This document shows positions 17,246 through 27,685 of a stretch of 64,000 nucleotides of DNA, piece by piece (the stretch's first letter is position 1; each line of letters opens with the position of its first letter). The stretch lies in the NCBI GenBank assembly GCA_030527825.1, contig JAUNAC010000001.1:1385891-1449890 (forward strand). The letters are read 5' to 3'. This DNA comes from Lautropia sp. (GTDB taxonomy: Bacteria; Pseudomonadota; Gammaproteobacteria; Burkholderiales; Burkholderiaceae_E). A program made the position numbers and the translations under genes. Below the pieces are notes generated by a model. The model had not been told where the DNA came from, did not search any database, and worked only from the letters and a program-made list of their open reading frames with translations.

Positions 17246-19096
17246 GTGTTAAAAACAGCATTGGGTGATCTGCGGGTACTTCTGGTGGAGGACGATCCTG
17301 CCTGGCAGCACATGATCTCGGTCGGCTTGGGCGAACGAGGCATTGATGTTCAGGTGACAGATCAGATTTCCAAAGCTATTCCGCTCCTGGAACGTTTCAT
17401 GCCGGATGCCGTCATGGTCGATGATTCCCTACCGGACACCGACTGTGCCGCTTCCGTACAACAGATGCGGGAGGCTATCGGCAGTCGCCAGATCCCCATC
17501 ATTGTCCTGTCCAGCCATGATGATGACGCCGTTGTCCACAAAGCCTTGACGGCCGGCGCTACAGACCATTGCCAGAAGTCTCAACAATGGACCCAGCTGG
17601 CTGAGCGCATCCTGCATGGTATCAATCTTGCCAAGGTCCAGTCGGCAAGTCCTGATGCTGCTTCGGCCACTGCGGTGTCCAGTATGGGAGAGGGTATCCT
17701 TGCCACTTCCCTGGATGCGATCCGCAGCCAGCGCGAGCAGGCTAATCGTGATCCTCTAACAGGGCTGTTCAGTCGGGCAGCCTTTATGCAAAAAGGTCAA
17801 ATATTGTTGCGTCGTCGCCGGCCTGCCGGTCATGTTGCTGCGGTCATGATGCTGGATATCGATCGTTTCCGGCGGATCAATGAAGCCTTTGGACAGCGAG
17901 CAGGCGATCGTGTTCTACAGCATGTGGCGACCAGTTTGCAGCATGCCTTTCGCAATCTTAGCCAGGCAGACCCTGCACGGGCGACAGATGATCTGGACAT
18001 GCCAGATCTGCTGATAGGGCGTTTGACTGGTGATGAATATGCACTGGTCTTTTCCAATTTGCCCAATGAAGCAACAGCCTGTAAGGCGGCAGAAATTATT
18101 CAGGCCCACATGCGACGCGCCTTTCAGATCGATGGCCTGGATTTGATGCTGCGTACATCAATCGGTGCCGCATGGTTCCCTCGCCATGGTCGAAACTTCG
18201 AAATGCTGCTTGCCAAGGCAGATGTCGCCATGAGTGTTGCAAGACAGCAGGGCGGTAATCGTCTTCTGGTTTACGACGATGCGTATGGGGAACAATTGCG
18301 GGGCGATTTTGAGATGCAGTCAGCATTGGCTACCGTGCTGGACCGTAACGAGCTGGTTCTGCACTATCAGCCAATCATTGACACCCGTTATAACCGGGTC
18401 GTCGCTGTCGAAGCGCTCATGCGTTGGATGCGGGGTGCACAGATGATTTCTCCGGGCAAGTTTATCCCGCTTGCCGAAGACAGTGGTCTGGACTTTCGCA
18501 TGGGTGAGTGGGCCATATCAGAAGCCCTGCAGCAGCTCAGACGCTGGCAGCTGGCGGATGTGCCCATCCCGGGCGTTTCTGTGAACGTTGGTGTACGTCA
18601 TCTCTCCCAGCCTAGTCTGCTGCGTTCGATCCAGCAGGCACTGGTAGCGACCAAGATGCCGGCATCTTCTCTGACCCTGGAACTGACGGAAATCGATGTG
18701 ATGCGGGATATCGAAAATATCCTGCCGATGCTGTGGGCGCTCAAAAAAGCGGGTATCCGCATTGCCCTGGACGATTTTGGTTCCGGTTTTTCATCGGTTT
18801 CCTATTTAACCCGCATGCCGATCGATACGCTCAAGATCGACCGGGTTTTCGTCAGTGAGCTGGAAAACGATATTGGCCAGCTCAGGGTTGTGCGCAGCAT
18901 TATTGCACTGGCCGGTGCATTGGATTTGCAGATTGTGGGGGAGGGGATCGAGCGCCCTGAAGAAATGACCACCCTGCAAAAGCTTGGCTGTCAGGATTTG
19001 CAGGGCTACCTGTTCAGCAGGCCCATGACAGCCGCTCAGTTGGAACGCTGGTTGCTGGAGCATCCCCCAACCAATGGGACGACGTCGGCCGGATAG
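17246..19096 (+). CDS. Response regulator with GGDEF and EAL domains (c-di-GMP phosphodiesterase candidate)
   Basis: Domain order is receiver (about 9-125), GGDEF (about 165-345) and EAL (about 365-605). The receiver shows the acidic pair D16-D17 and the probable phospho-acceptor D59 in VMVDDSLPD. The GGDEF signature is degenerate, TGDEY at 261-265, so cyclase activity is doubtful. The EAL domain looks intact: E389-A-L, the asparagine in NVGVRHLSQ, ELTEIDV, DDFGSGFSS, KIDRVFV and EGIE. The protein is therefore probably a phosphodiesterase controlled by phosphorylation and perhaps GTP binding. It starts at GTG 17246. No histidine kinase is adjacent. With YcgR and the cyclase at 26382 it points to c-di-GMP control of motility, though direct linkage is inference. 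Confidence 0.88.
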   Translation: MLKTALGDLRVLLVEDDPAWQHMISVGLGERGIDVQVTDQISKAIPLLERFMPDAVMVDDSLPDTDCAASVQQMREAIGSRQIPIIVLSSHDDDAVVHKALTAGATDHCQKSQQWTQLAERILHGINLAKVQSASPDAASATAVSSMGEGILATSLDAIRSQREQANRDPLTGLFSRAAFMQKGQILLRRRRPAGHVAAVMMLDIDRFRRINEAFGQRAGDRVLQHVATSLQHAFRNLSQADPARATDDLDMPDLLIGRLTGDEYALVFSNLPNEATACKAAEIIQAHMRRAFQIDGLDLMLRTSIGAAWFPRHGRNFEMLLAKADVAMSVARQQGGNRLLVYDDAYGEQLRGDFEMQSALATVLDRNELVLHYQPIIDTRYNRVVAVEALMRWMRGAQMISPGKFIPLAEDSGLDFRMGEWAISEALQQLRRWQLADVPIPGVSVNVGVRHLSQPSLLRSIQQALVATKMPASSLTLELTEIDVMRDIENILPMLWALKKAGIRIALDDFGSGFSSVSYLTRMPIDTLKIDRVFVSELENDIGQLRVVRSIIALAGALDLQIVGEGIERPEEMTTLQKLGCQDLQGYLFSRPMTAAQLERWLLEHPPTNGTTSAG

Positions 19097-19240
19097 AAGT
19101 GGAGTTTGTCCGAGTAAATTCTCCTGTTTATGATGTAAAGACGTGACAGGCGCGCAGCTGCGCGTTGCGTATGAAGTCGCATACCCGCTCACAAAGGGTT
19201 ACGATACGGGCCTTTAATTCTTCTACAGAGACAGTAACAG

Positions 19241-19930
19241 ATGGACGCGGCAGAGAAAAAGGCTCGCCAGGACGAGCTGAAACAGGCGGCAGCCGAGAAA
19301 GCTCTGGAATGGCTCACACCCGGTCAGGTCGTGGGCGTCGGCAGTGGATCCACCGTGGGCTATTTCATCGAAGCACTGGGACGGCGCCGGCAGGACTTTC
19401 CCCAGGCAGTCTCCAGCTCCCTGCGCAGCACTGAGCTATTGCGTGAGGTCGGTATCGAAGTGCTGGACCTGAACCAGATTGACGAAATCGACTGCTACGT
19501 TGATGGTGCGGATGAGGTCGACCCGGGGTTTGCGCTGATCAAGGGAGGCGGTGGCGCATTGACCCGCGAAAAAATCGTTGCCGAAGCGGCGCGCCATTTT
19601 GTTTGTATCGTTGACGAAACCAAATACGTATCCGTGCTTGGACAGTTCCCGCTCCCGGTAGAAGTCGTTCCCATGGCCCTGCACCTGGTTAGCCAGCGAC
19701 TGGAAAAACTCGGTGGCGTTGTGCGGGAACGCAATGGATATATTACTGACAATGGCAACCCTATTTTGGATGTATCAGGGTTGCATATCGATGACCCGCT
19801 GGCACTGGAAGAGCACATCAACCAATGGCCGGGGGTAGTCACTGTGGGACTATTTGCCCGCCGCCGCCCGGACACAGTACTGCTTGCCACTATGGATGGT
19901 GTGCAGATCCTGGGCAAGAACAGAGACTGA
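19241..19930 (+). CDS. rpiA: Ribose-5-phosphate isomerase A
   Basis: RpiA interconverts ribose-5-phosphate and ribulose-5-phosphate in the pentose phosphate pathway. The 229 residues show the phosphate-binding VGVGSGSTV (31-39) and the active-site DGADEVD (88-94). [12 protein letters not shown] follows, with K101 and the catalytic base E110. Length and all key residues are normal. The start ATG 19241 follows a weak purine site. It converges with yggX across a hairpin. Confidence 0.97.
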   Translation: MDAAEKKARQDELKQAAAEKALEWLTPGQVVGVGSGSTVGYFIEALGRRRQDFPQAVSSSLRSTELLREVGIEVLDLNQIDEIDCYVDGADEVDPGFALIKGGGGALTREKIVAEAARHFVCIVDETKYVSVLGQFPLPVEVVPMALHLVSQRLEKLGGVVRERNGYITDNGNPILDVSGLHIDDPLALEEHINQWPGVVTVGLFARRRPDTVLLATMDGVQILGKNRD

Positions 19931-19961
19931 TTGGCCTCTTTTGATCAGAGGTGCCAGCAGC

Positions 19962-19983
19962 TGCCAACCCGCCTGGGTTGGCA
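19962..19983. terminator. Hairpin between rpiA and yggX
   Basis: TGCCAACCC (19962-19970) and GGGTTGGCA (19975-19983) form a perfect 9-base-pair stem with a 4-base loop between converging genes. There is no T run, so its efficiency as an intrinsic terminator is doubtful. Confidence 0.55.
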
Positions 19984-20002
19984 AACTGGTAAAGTAAATT
20001 GT

Positions 20003-20275
20003 TCAGTGGCCAGTCGGTACATAACCAGCTGGTCGATCGGCGCCTTCACCAAAGAAATAGTTTTCCATCTGCTGCACCAGGTATTTGCGCGCTCGGATAT
20101 CAGCCAGATTCAGTCGGTTTTCGTTGACTAGCATGGTCTGATGATTGATCCAGCCGGCCCATGCCTCCTTCGAGACATTTTCCCAGATTCGCTGACCAAG
20201 TTCCCCTGGATAGGGGGGGCGCTCCAACCCCTCGGCTTCCTTCTTGAGCTTGATGCAATTGACGGTGCGTGCCAT
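20003..20275 (-). CDS. yggX: Fe(II) trafficking / oxidative damage protection protein YggX
   Basis: YggX is a small cytoplasmic protein linked to iron traffic and protection of iron-sulfur clusters. The 90 residues follow the family closely: [17 protein letters not shown] with the single conserved cysteine, [20 protein letters not shown], and [18 protein letters not shown]. An upstream in-frame ATG (20299) would add eight residues and is not family-like. It is 61 bases downstream of argA on the same strand, so co-transcription is likely. Confidence 0.95.
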   Translation of the reverse strand: MARTVNCIKLKKEAEGLERPPYPGELGQRIWENVSKEAWAGWINHQTMLVNENRLNLADIRARKYLVQQMENYFFGEGADRPAGYVPTGH

Positions 20276-20336
20276 GACAATCCATTTCGGTAAGGGCATT
20301 GAATCGTCGGATTTTACCGCGATCAGTAGATACCAC

Positions 20337-21770
20337 TCAAAGCGTCTTCAGCAGAATCTGTGAGCGTCGTTGCCAGTTGTAGAGGTTTCGGCGTGAGCCC
20401 GGGAGTTCATCAACCGTCGCCCGGACAAAGCCATGCTTCAGGAACCAATGGGCTGTGCGTGTCGTCAGCACGAACAGCCGCTGGATGCCGGCCTGCCGGG
20501 CCCGCTGCTCGATACGCTGCAGCAGCCGCTCGCCATCCCCCTGACTCTGGGCCTGCGGGCTCACCGCAAGACAGGCCAGTTCCGCCATGCGCTCGTCGGC
20601 GAAGGTATACATGGCGGCGCAGCCAAAAATTACCTGATCGTGTTCGATGACGGTGAAATTGCCAATTTCGGCTTCAATCAGGGCCCGATCACGTTTCACC
20701 AGGGTGCCGTCCGCCTCAAGGGGCTGAATCAGGGCAAGAATGCCGCCGACATCCTCAATCGTGGCTTCGCGCAAGGCTTCCAGCGTTTCTTCCACCACCA
20801 TGGTGCCCACACCATCGTGAAGAAAGCATTCAAGCAACACGGAGCCGTCCACGGCAAAGGGGATAATATGGGACCTGGCTACCCCTCCCTCACAGGCTTT
20901 CAGCGCGGCAGACAGGTAAATGCGCAGTGCTGCTGACAGATCCGGACTGTTCAGCAACGCCTGCGCCCGTGCCTCCGAAATCTCGGTCTGGATACGGCCA
21001 TCTTCACCCCGAACGCCAGGGACTTCCGCCAGGAAAACCAGCTTGTCAGCATCCAGAGCCATGGCGGCGGAAGCCGCCACTTCCTCCATCGCCAGATTGA
21101 AGGCTTCGCCGGTGGCTGAATGCCCGATATTGGACAACAGGACGATTTGCTGACTGTCCAGGGCATGGCGGATGGCAGCGGCATCCACCTTGCGCACCAC
21201 GCCGCTGTAGATGAAGTCAACCCCATCGACAATGCCAACCGGGCGGGCTAATGTAAAGTTTCCCGATACTACACGTATGCCCGCGTTAGCCATTGGTGTA
21301 TTGGCCAGACCTTGGGAAAAACCCGCCTCCATGTCGTAACGGATCGCCCCGGATGCCTCCTTGGCACATTCCAGCGCTATGGCGTCGGTAATGCGTAGTC
21401 CCTCGTGATATCGCGGCGTTTCCCCACGCAGACGCAACTGTTCGTTGATCTGTGGGCGGCAACCGTTGACAATAACTATGCGGATCCCGATTGAGTGCAA
21501 AAGGCTCAAATCCTGAATGAGCACATTCAGCGCGTGCCCATATGCCCGCATTTCCCCTGGAATGCCGATAACGAATGTCTGCCCCCTGAACTTATGAATA
21601 TAGGGCGCAACCTGTCGCAGCCAGCCTACGAACTGGCGATGATGTGGCTCTTCGTCAGCATGCTTGCCGGGCAGACGATCCAACGCCGCTTCCTGGGGTT
21701 GCACTGTACTGCAAGTTGACGATTCATGGGGGGGCGCTTGATCAGCAGCGGGAAACGGCGGGCGCGACAT
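20337..21770 (-). CDS. argA: N-acetylglutamate synthase ArgA
   Basis: ArgA acetylates glutamate with acetyl-CoA, the first step of arginine synthesis, and is normally feedback-inhibited by arginine. It has the classical two-domain form. An amino-acid-kinase fold covers about residues 45-300 ([44 protein letters not shown]). A GNAT acetyltransferase domain follows ([37 protein letters not shown]). ATG 21770 gives 477 residues; an ATG at 21881 would run through the divergent hrpA promoter, so it was rejected. The first 40 residues are variable. carB at the left edge serves the same pathway, but there is no operon link. Confidence 0.94.
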   Translation of the reverse strand: MSRPPFPAADQAPPHESSTCSTVQPQEAALDRLPGKHADEEPHHRQFVGWLRQVAPYIHKFRGQTFVIGIPGEMRAYGHALNVLIQDLSLLHSIGIRIVIVNGCRPQINEQLRLRGETPRYHEGLRITDAIALECAKEASGAIRYDMEAGFSQGLANTPMANAGIRVVSGNFTLARPVGIVDGVDFIYSGVVRKVDAAAIRHALDSQQIVLLSNIGHSATGEAFNLAMEEVAASAAMALDADKLVFLAEVPGVRGEDGRIQTEISEARAQALLNSPDLSAALRIYLSAALKACEGGVARSHIIPFAVDGSVLLECFLHDGVGTMVVEETLEALREATIEDVGGILALIQPLEADGTLVKRDRALIEAEIGNFTVIEHDQVIFGCAAMYTFADERMAELACLAVSPQAQSQGDGERLLQRIEQRARQAGIQRLFVLTTRTAHWFLKHGFVRATVDELPGSRRNLYNWQRRSQILLKTL

Positions 21771-21861
21771 CTCGGTCAGTCCATGGAAAGTTTCATCATA
21801 ACAACGGCCACCGCAGATCGCCAGATCAAGAATCAAGATCCTGGGTGGCGCGTGGCATCCC

Positions 21862-21888
21862 TTGCCGGGTGCGGGGGACATTTATAAT
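21862..21888 (+). promoter_or_regulatory. Candidate hrpA promoter
   Basis: TTGCCG (21862-21867) and a consensus TATAAT (21883-21888) are separated by 15 bases. Transcription would begin at about 21894-21896, practically on the GTG start of hrpA, which would make the mRNA leaderless or nearly so. The spacer is short, so this needs a mapped 5' end. Confidence 0.45.
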
Positions 21889-21894
21889 TTTCTC

Positions 21895-24800
21895 GTGAAT
21901 ACCGAGACCTCTTCCCTTACTTCCCAGAGCCCGGCCCTGCAGTCCGTGATCGATGCCCTGCCGGTGACCGAACATCGCGAGCAGATCATTGATGCCATCT
22001 GCCGTCACCGCGTTGTCATCGTCGCGGGTGAGACCGGCTCGGGAAAGACGACGCAGTTGCCAAAATTTTGTCTGGAGGCTGGCCGTGCCCTGCGCAACCA
22101 GAAGAGTGGGCGGGGAGGTCTGATAGGCCATACACAACCACGCCGTATTGCAGCCAGCAGCGTGGCCGCCCGGATCGCTGAAGAATTAGGTACGCCCCTG
22201 GGTACTGACGTTGGCTACAAAATACGCTTCAATGAAAAGGTCTCTGCCCGAACCCGTATCAAGCTGATGACGGACGGCATTCTTCTGGCAGAAAGCCAGC
22301 ACGATCGCCTGCTATCCGCCTATGACACCCTGATCATCGATGAAGCCCATGAGCGCAGCCTGAACATTGATTTCCTTCTGGGTTATCTCAAGCAACTCAT
22401 TGACGGGCCGCGCCGTGACGATCTCAAGCTGGTCATTACCTCTGCCACGATAGATGCGGCCCGGTTTGCGGAGCATTTCGGCACACCGGGTCAGCCGGCG
22501 CCGGTGATCGAAGTATCCGGCCGGCTCTTCCCGGTAGAAATGCGTTACCGTCCACCGGAGGAAATCCGCGGTCAGGACGAGGATGATGAAACCGACCTGC
22601 CGTCCGCCATCGAGGCCGCGGTGCGCGAGCTCTGGGACGAGAAGCCTGGCGACATTCTGGTGTTCCTGCCTGGGGAGAGGGAGATTCGGGAAACGGCCGA
22701 ACACCTGCAGCGTGCGGCAACACGCAATGGTGTGGGCTCCCGTACCCGGGCGGAGCTGCTGCTGGCTCACGCCGAGATCGTATCTCTTTATGCGCGTTTG
22801 CCTGCCACCGAGCAACAGAAGGTTTTCCACCCTGGTAACGCACCGCGGATCGTGCTGGCCACCAACGTGGCAGAAACATCCCTGACCGTACCTCGCATCC
22901 GCTACGTGATCGATTCAGGGCTGGCCAGAATGCTGCGGTACCGCATTCGCGGCAAGGTGGATCAGCTGCTCATCGAGCCGGTTTCACGGGCGGCGGCCAA
23001 CCAGCGGGCAGGCCGTTGCGGCCGGGTGGCCGAAGGCGTCTGCGTCCGCCTGTATAGTGAAGAGGACTTTCAGCAGCGGCCGGCATTCACTGATCCGGAG
23101 ATCCTGCGCTCTTCACTGGCTTCCGTCATCCTGCGAATGAGCACCCTGGGGTTGACGGACATCGGCGCATTTCCTTTTCTGGACCGTCCGTCTCCCAAAG
23201 CGATTGCGGATGGATATGCCCTGCTGAATGAACTGGGGGCCATGGACGGGCGACAGAAACTGACCCCGATTGGCAGGCAGCTTGCCCGTCTGCCGGTCGA
23301 TCCGCGTCTGGCCCGGATGTTGCTGGCCGGTCACCGGACCGGATGCCTAAGCGAAGTGCTTGTCATCACGGCGGCGCTGTCGGTGCCGGACCCCCGGGAT
23401 CGTCCCCCTGCGGCACAGCAGGCAGCAGATCAGGCACATGCACGTTTCAACGTGCCACAGTCGGATTTTCTGTCCTGGCTGAAACTGTGGCGTTACTGGC
23501 AGACACAGCAAAATGAACGGAAGCAGCGGGGAGAGTCGCATCGGGCGCTGGCCAACCGGATGACCCGGGAGTTCCTGTCAATACGCCGGCTTCGTGAATG
23601 GGCGGATGTCATCGGACAGATCACTGAACTGGTGCGCAGCCTTGGATGGACACTGGAGAGCGACGAAGCCGCGCCGGACACCATCCATCGTGCACTGCTG
23701 ACTGGTCTGCTCGGCAACGTGGCCCATCGTCTGCCTGAAGGGCCGGGGTGGCAGGGCACATATCAGCAAAAATTTCTCCTTCATCCATCGTCCATTCTCA
23801 ACCGACGGCAGTCCCGCCCAAATGACTTGCGGGCGCAGGAGGCCGCATCAGCCACTCAGAAACAGAAAGGTGGCCGTTGGCTGATGGCTGCGGAACTGGT
23901 GGATACCGGCAGATTGCAGGCTCGCACTGCTGCCATCATTCGCCCCGACTGGATCGAATCCGCCGCAGGCGATCTCGTACAGCGCTCATGGAGTAATCCT
24001 CACTGGGAAAAGAGAGGGGGCAGGGCCGTGGCGCTGGAGCGAGGGGTGCTCTACGGTCTGGTCTTGTACAGTGGCAGACGTGCGTCCTACGAAAAAATCG
24101 ATCCTGCACTGTCCCGCCAGCTGATGATCCGGGATGGTCTGGTGGGGGGGGAGTGGCCTGCCGATACCGCCTTCATCAGACACAATGCCCGGGTCATCGC
24201 AGATATTGAAAGACTGGAACACAAGATCCGGCGTCAGGATCTGCTGATTGACGAGGATGCGCTGGTCAGCTGGTTTGATGCGCAGATACCGTCGGATATC
24301 TGTAACGCAGCGGCACTCCAGCGCTGGTACCAGCAGGCTGCCAAGGAAAATCCGGATCTTCTGAAACTGTCTCGCGAGTCCCTGCTCAGAAAGGATGCCG
24401 ACGGGGTCGATGAATCCCGTTTCCCGCGTCTGCTGCGCATGCGTGGCATCGACTTTACCCTGTCCTACCATTTTGAACCCGGTGCTGCAGATGATGGTGT
24501 CACATTGACGGTGCCCCTGCATGCTCTTAACCAGGTGGACGCAGATCGTTGTGAATGGCTGGTGCCGGGCATGCTGCCGCAGAAAACAACACTGCTGCTC
24601 AAATCCCTGCCTCAGCGCTGGCGCCGCCATCTGTTGCCACTGGAAGGTAGCGCGGCAGAATTCCTGTCATATCTTTCATCTGCCCCGGCCAGTGAGATGC
24701 CATCGACACATTCCGGCGAACGGAATGCGAATCTTGCGACAGGGACAGCGTCCGCTCCCATTCCGTCGGGCATTCCACTGATCGAGTCCTTGCTGGGGTT

Positions 24801-26058
24801 CTTGCGCCATAAAGGAGGCTGGCGCCTGTCCGCCACGGATTTCCGTCTGGAAAACCTGCCGCCTCACTTATTGATGAACTTTCGCCTGGTGAACGAACAT
24901 GGCCGCGTACTGGCTGTGTCCCGTCATCTGGCAGAATTGCAGGCCGCTTATGGTCATCAGGCCCAGTCCGCATTCCAGGCGGAGTTTTCACGCATTGCCG
25001 GGCAAGTCCGCGCGCAGTCGGAGCAGCGCCAGTCGTCTGCGGAGCCTCCTTCTGCATTGCGCGAACGACCGGCCTCCAGTGGCAAGGCGATACAACAGCC
25101 CAAAAACGGTTCTGAGAAAACACGCATAGACCAGGGCGCCACACCGGCTGGCCGTGTCCGTGGTGACCAGGCGGAAACCGTCATGCGTGCCGGTCAGCGT
25201 CATACCACATGGGACTTTGGTGCCTTGCCGGAACTGCTTGAGCTGGAAACCACAAGTGGTGAGCGGCTGATAGGTTTTCCTGCCTTGCTGGACAAGGGCG
25301 ACGCAGTTGAAGTGGCGGTATTTGACGACCCATCGGTGGCCGCCCGACATCATCGCCAGGGGGTTGTTCGTCTGTTCGCACTGGCCATGAATGAGGCCGT
25401 CAAATCCTTGGCACGTGACATCAAAAAGAACGCGAGCCTGGAGCTCGGCTTCACGGCTTTACCCGGTCAGGGATCCAGATCAGGCTCTTTGGTGGACCAA
25501 TTGGTTCATGCGTCCATCGGGCGCAGTTTTCTGCAGCAGGAAGTCCCGCAGAGTGCTGCGCATTTTCAGCGACTGCTGACAGAGGGCAAGCCGCGTATGC
25601 TGCTCACGGCGCAGGAAATCGTCAGACTGCTGCAGACCATAGTTAACGAGCATGCACAGATTCGACGAAAAATGACCGGCCTGCGGGCCGATCGCGCGGC
25701 GCTGGATGACATGAATGCCCAGCTGGCGGCGCTGTTTCCGCCTGGCTTTTTGCACCATATAGGCCATGAGCACTTACAGCATTATCCCCGCTACCTGAAG
25801 GCGCTCGTCATGCGGCTTGAGAAATTGCGTGAAGATCCCTCCCGGGATCGGGCACAGATGCTTTCCATGGCCCCTATTCAGCAGCGCTGGCGACAATGGC
25901 AGCGGGACATTGGCATGCAGTTCGATCGAGACGCGGAGTCCTTTCGGTGGCTGATGGAGGAATTGCGTGTTTCGCTGTTTGCCCAAAGTCTCAAGACACC
26001 CATGCCAGTGTCCGTCAAACGTCTTGCCAAGGTGTTGGACAGGCGGGAACATGGATGA
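21895..26058 (+). CDS. hrpA: ATP-dependent RNA helicase HrpA
   Basis: HrpA is a large DEAH-box RNA helicase; in E. coli it resolves stalled ribosomes by pulling on mRNA. With GTG 21895 the protein has 1,387 residues. Walker A GETGSGKT is at 45-52, DEAH at 149-152, then the SAT motif and QRAGRCGRVAEG (motif VI). The HA2 and OB-fold regions and a long DUF3418-type C-terminal half follow. It lacks the about 75-residue N-terminal arm of E. coli HrpA. The region around residues 1045-1090 is rich in Gln, Ser and Ala and looks like a linker. It is divergent from argA with 124 bases between. A run of eight G occurs near 24143 within coding sequence. Confidence 0.93.
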   Translation: MNTETSSLTSQSPALQSVIDALPVTEHREQIIDAICRHRVVIVAGETGSGKTTQLPKFCLEAGRALRNQKSGRGGLIGHTQPRRIAASSVAARIAEELGTPLGTDVGYKIRFNEKVSARTRIKLMTDGILLAESQHDRLLSAYDTLIIDEAHERSLNIDFLLGYLKQLIDGPRRDDLKLVITSATIDAARFAEHFGTPGQPAPVIEVSGRLFPVEMRYRPPEEIRGQDEDDETDLPSAIEAAVRELWDEKPGDILVFLPGEREIRETAEHLQRAATRNGVGSRTRAELLLAHAEIVSLYARLPATEQQKVFHPGNAPRIVLATNVAETSLTVPRIRYVIDSGLARMLRYRIRGKVDQLLIEPVSRAAANQRAGRCGRVAEGVCVRLYSEEDFQQRPAFTDPEILRSSLASVILRMSTLGLTDIGAFPFLDRPSPKAIADGYALLNELGAMDGRQKLTPIGRQLARLPVDPRLARMLLAGHRTGCLSEVLVITAALSVPDPRDRPPAAQQAADQAHARFNVPQSDFLSWLKLWRYWQTQQNERKQRGESHRALANRMTREFLSIRRLREWADVIGQITELVRSLGWTLESDEAAPDTIHRALLTGLLGNVAHRLPEGPGWQGTYQQKFLLHPSSILNRRQSRPNDLRAQEAASATQKQKGGRWLMAAELVDTGRLQARTAAIIRPDWIESAAGDLVQRSWSNPHWEKRGGRAVALERGVLYGLVLYSGRRASYEKIDPALSRQLMIRDGLVGGEWPADTAFIRHNARVIADIERLEHKIRRQDLLIDEDALVSWFDAQIPSDICNAAALQRWYQQAAKENPDLLKLSRESLLRKDADGVDESRFPRLLRMRGIDFTLSYHFEPGAADDGVTLTVPLHALNQVDADRCEWLVPGMLPQKTTLLLKSLPQRWRRHLLPLEGSAAEFLSYLSSAPASEMPSTHSGERNANLATGTASAPIPSGIPLIESLLGFLRHKGGWRLSATDFRLENLPPHLLMNFRLVNEHGRVLAVSRHLAELQAAYGHQAQSAFQAEFSRIAGQVRAQSEQRQSSAEPPSALRERPASSGKAIQQPKNGSEKTRIDQGATPAGRVRGDQAETVMRAGQRHTTWDFGALPELLELETTSGERLIGFPALLDKGDAVEVAVFDDPSVAARHHRQGVVRLFALAMNEAVKSLARDIKKNASLELGFTALPGQGSRSGSLVDQLVHASIGRSFLQQEVPQSAAHFQRLLTEGKPRMLLTAQEIVRLLQTIVNEHAQIRRKMTGLRADRAALDDMNAQLAALFPPGFLHHIGHEHLQHYPRYLKALVMRLEKLREDPSRDRAQMLSMAPIQQRWRQWQRDIGMQFDRDAESFRWLMEELRVSLFAQSLKTPMPVSVKRLAKVLDRREHG

Positions 26059-26381
26059 TCCACTCACTCTGTGAAGTGTTGTCAGGGAAAAACGCCTGCG
26101 TCATTCCGTCAACACAGAAAGGGGCTTCCTGACTGCCACTGGTCTGCCTCAATCGACCGCCTTTCAATTTTTTCGGATAGCAGCCCATTTCTGTCATCTG
26201 ACCGGAAGCAGCAAGGGTATAAATTTCTGTGTTCCTCAGTTCTAATGAGGGAAATGGAGGGTGAGGCGGTTGTACCCCTGAAGGACCCTTGTTCATGTTG
26301 CGATCCGAACCATGTTGTTCATCGCAGGGAAGTAGTCAGCATATGTAATTGGTACCCATACTGTGAGGGGGAGGGGGAATC
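26059..26381 (+). other. Intergenic region between hrpA and the diguanylate cyclase gene
   Basis: About 320 bases. A small hairpin CCTCA-N7-TGAGG lies at 26234-26250. No T-tailed terminator for hrpA and no clear promoter were found. The last 20 bases are the purine-rich ribosome site GAGGGGGAGGGGG of the following TTG start. Confidence 0.4.
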
Positions 26382-27650
26382 TTGGAGACTGAAAGTGAAC
26401 GCAGACGACAAGTCAGTCTTGCCAAGGCGACCCTGATTCACCTGTCTCAGGCGCGTTTGCCTCCTACGCCAGAAAACTATGCCATGGCGTGGCAGGAAGT
26501 TGAGCAGCAGTTTGATCCGCCCACCGTGCCGATGATTCGCCCTGGTCGACGTTTTCCCGAAGGGATCGTTGAATCATACGAAGACAGCGAGCTTGCTAGC
26601 GTCAGACGTCTGGCGGAGCGCCGCCATCGTCTGATTGTCTCGCTGACCTCATTGCTGGAAACGATCTGTGATGTCGTGCCGGTATTGGCGGGCGAGGAGT
26701 CCTGGATCATTGAGCAGTTTTCCGTCATCCGCCGTGTCATCGGCACACATGCGGAAACGGTGGATCGAGGCGAGCTGGAGCAGGTTAGACAGACTGTTAA
26801 AAACAATCTTAAAGAGCATGGCAATCTGCTCAATATGCGTCGAACCGCGCTGGCTGATCTGAAGCGGCTGCTGATGCAATGGGTTGGAAATCTGTCGGAT
26901 CTTATGGAGTCCAGTGTGTCATATTCTGACTCACTGGATGGCTTTGTTGAACGTATAGAAGGCGTCTCGGATATAGATGGTCTTGCGCAGGTGCTCGGTG
27001 ATATTGTTGGCCAGACCATTGCCATGAAAAAGCATATCGCCGATACGCGTAGTGAATTCGAAGAGACATGCAGGCGAGCCGATGAATTGGAGCGTTGCGT
27101 TAATGAGCTTTCCCTGGAGCTCGATGAAACCAACGCTATGGCTGTCACGGATCAGCTTACCGCACTGCTGAATCGTCGTGGATTGGGCATGGCATATCAG
27201 GATCTTATGAAGGAGTGCAGCGACAAAAACAAACCTATGTCAGTAGCCCTCCTGGACCTGGATCATTTCAAAAAAATCAATGATGCGCAGGGGCACCTGG
27301 CGGGTGATGATGCCCTGCATTTCTTTGCTGCAGCAATTCAGGGGCAGCTGCGGCCTAGCGATCGTTGCTGTCGCTATGGAGGGGATGAATTTGTACTGCT
27401 GCTGCCCGGCGTGGACACGGAAGTGGCTATTGATATACTGAAACGCTTGCAAAGAGTGGTGGTGGAAAGAACCTTGATCTACAACAATGGCGAGATTAAT
27501 CTGAGTTTTTCTGCGGGTGTTTCCATGGCTGACAGCAAGCTGTCTCTGGAGGAGATCTTGCGTCAGGCGGACGATGCTTTATATGAGGCCAAGCTGGCAG
27601 GACGGAATCGGATTTGCGCTTATCGTGGGCAGCACGAAACTGTTGCCTGA
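26382..27650 (+). CDS. Diguanylate cyclase (GGDEF domain)
   Basis: A 422-residue cytoplasmic protein likely to make c-di-GMP from two GTP. The C-terminal GGDEF domain starts with DQLTALLNRRGL near 250. It carries LLDLDHFKKIND and the intact signature GGDEF at 333-337. The inhibitory I-site RxxD is R324-D327, exactly five residues upstream, so product feedback is expected. The N-terminal 240 residues are mostly helical, with a coiled-coil-like stretch at about 215-245 before the cyclase domain; no known sensor domain was recognised. The start is TTG 26382, preceded by a strong purine-rich site; no ATG or GTG in frame fits. It ends 35 bases from the convergent fliR stop. Confidence 0.88.
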   Translation: METESERRRQVSLAKATLIHLSQARLPPTPENYAMAWQEVEQQFDPPTVPMIRPGRRFPEGIVESYEDSELASVRRLAERRHRLIVSLTSLLETICDVVPVLAGEESWIIEQFSVIRRVIGTHAETVDRGELEQVRQTVKNNLKEHGNLLNMRRTALADLKRLLMQWVGNLSDLMESSVSYSDSLDGFVERIEGVSDIDGLAQVLGDIVGQTIAMKKHIADTRSEFEETCRRADELERCVNELSLELDETNAMAVTDQLTALLNRRGLGMAYQDLMKECSDKNKPMSVALLDLDHFKKINDAQGHLAGDDALHFFAAAIQGQLRPSDRCCRYGGDEFVLLLPGVDTEVAIDILKRLQRVVVERTLIYNNGEINLSFSAGVSMADSKLSLEEILRQADDALYEAKLAGRNRICAYRGQHETVA

Positions 27651-27685
27651 TGCCTTATTCCGTACGCCTGATGGGGGCTGCTCAT

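Noticed and set aside
26071-26436. A 121-codon frame between hrpA and the diguanylate cyclase gene
   Set aside because: No motifs; it runs into the cyclase gene in another frame.
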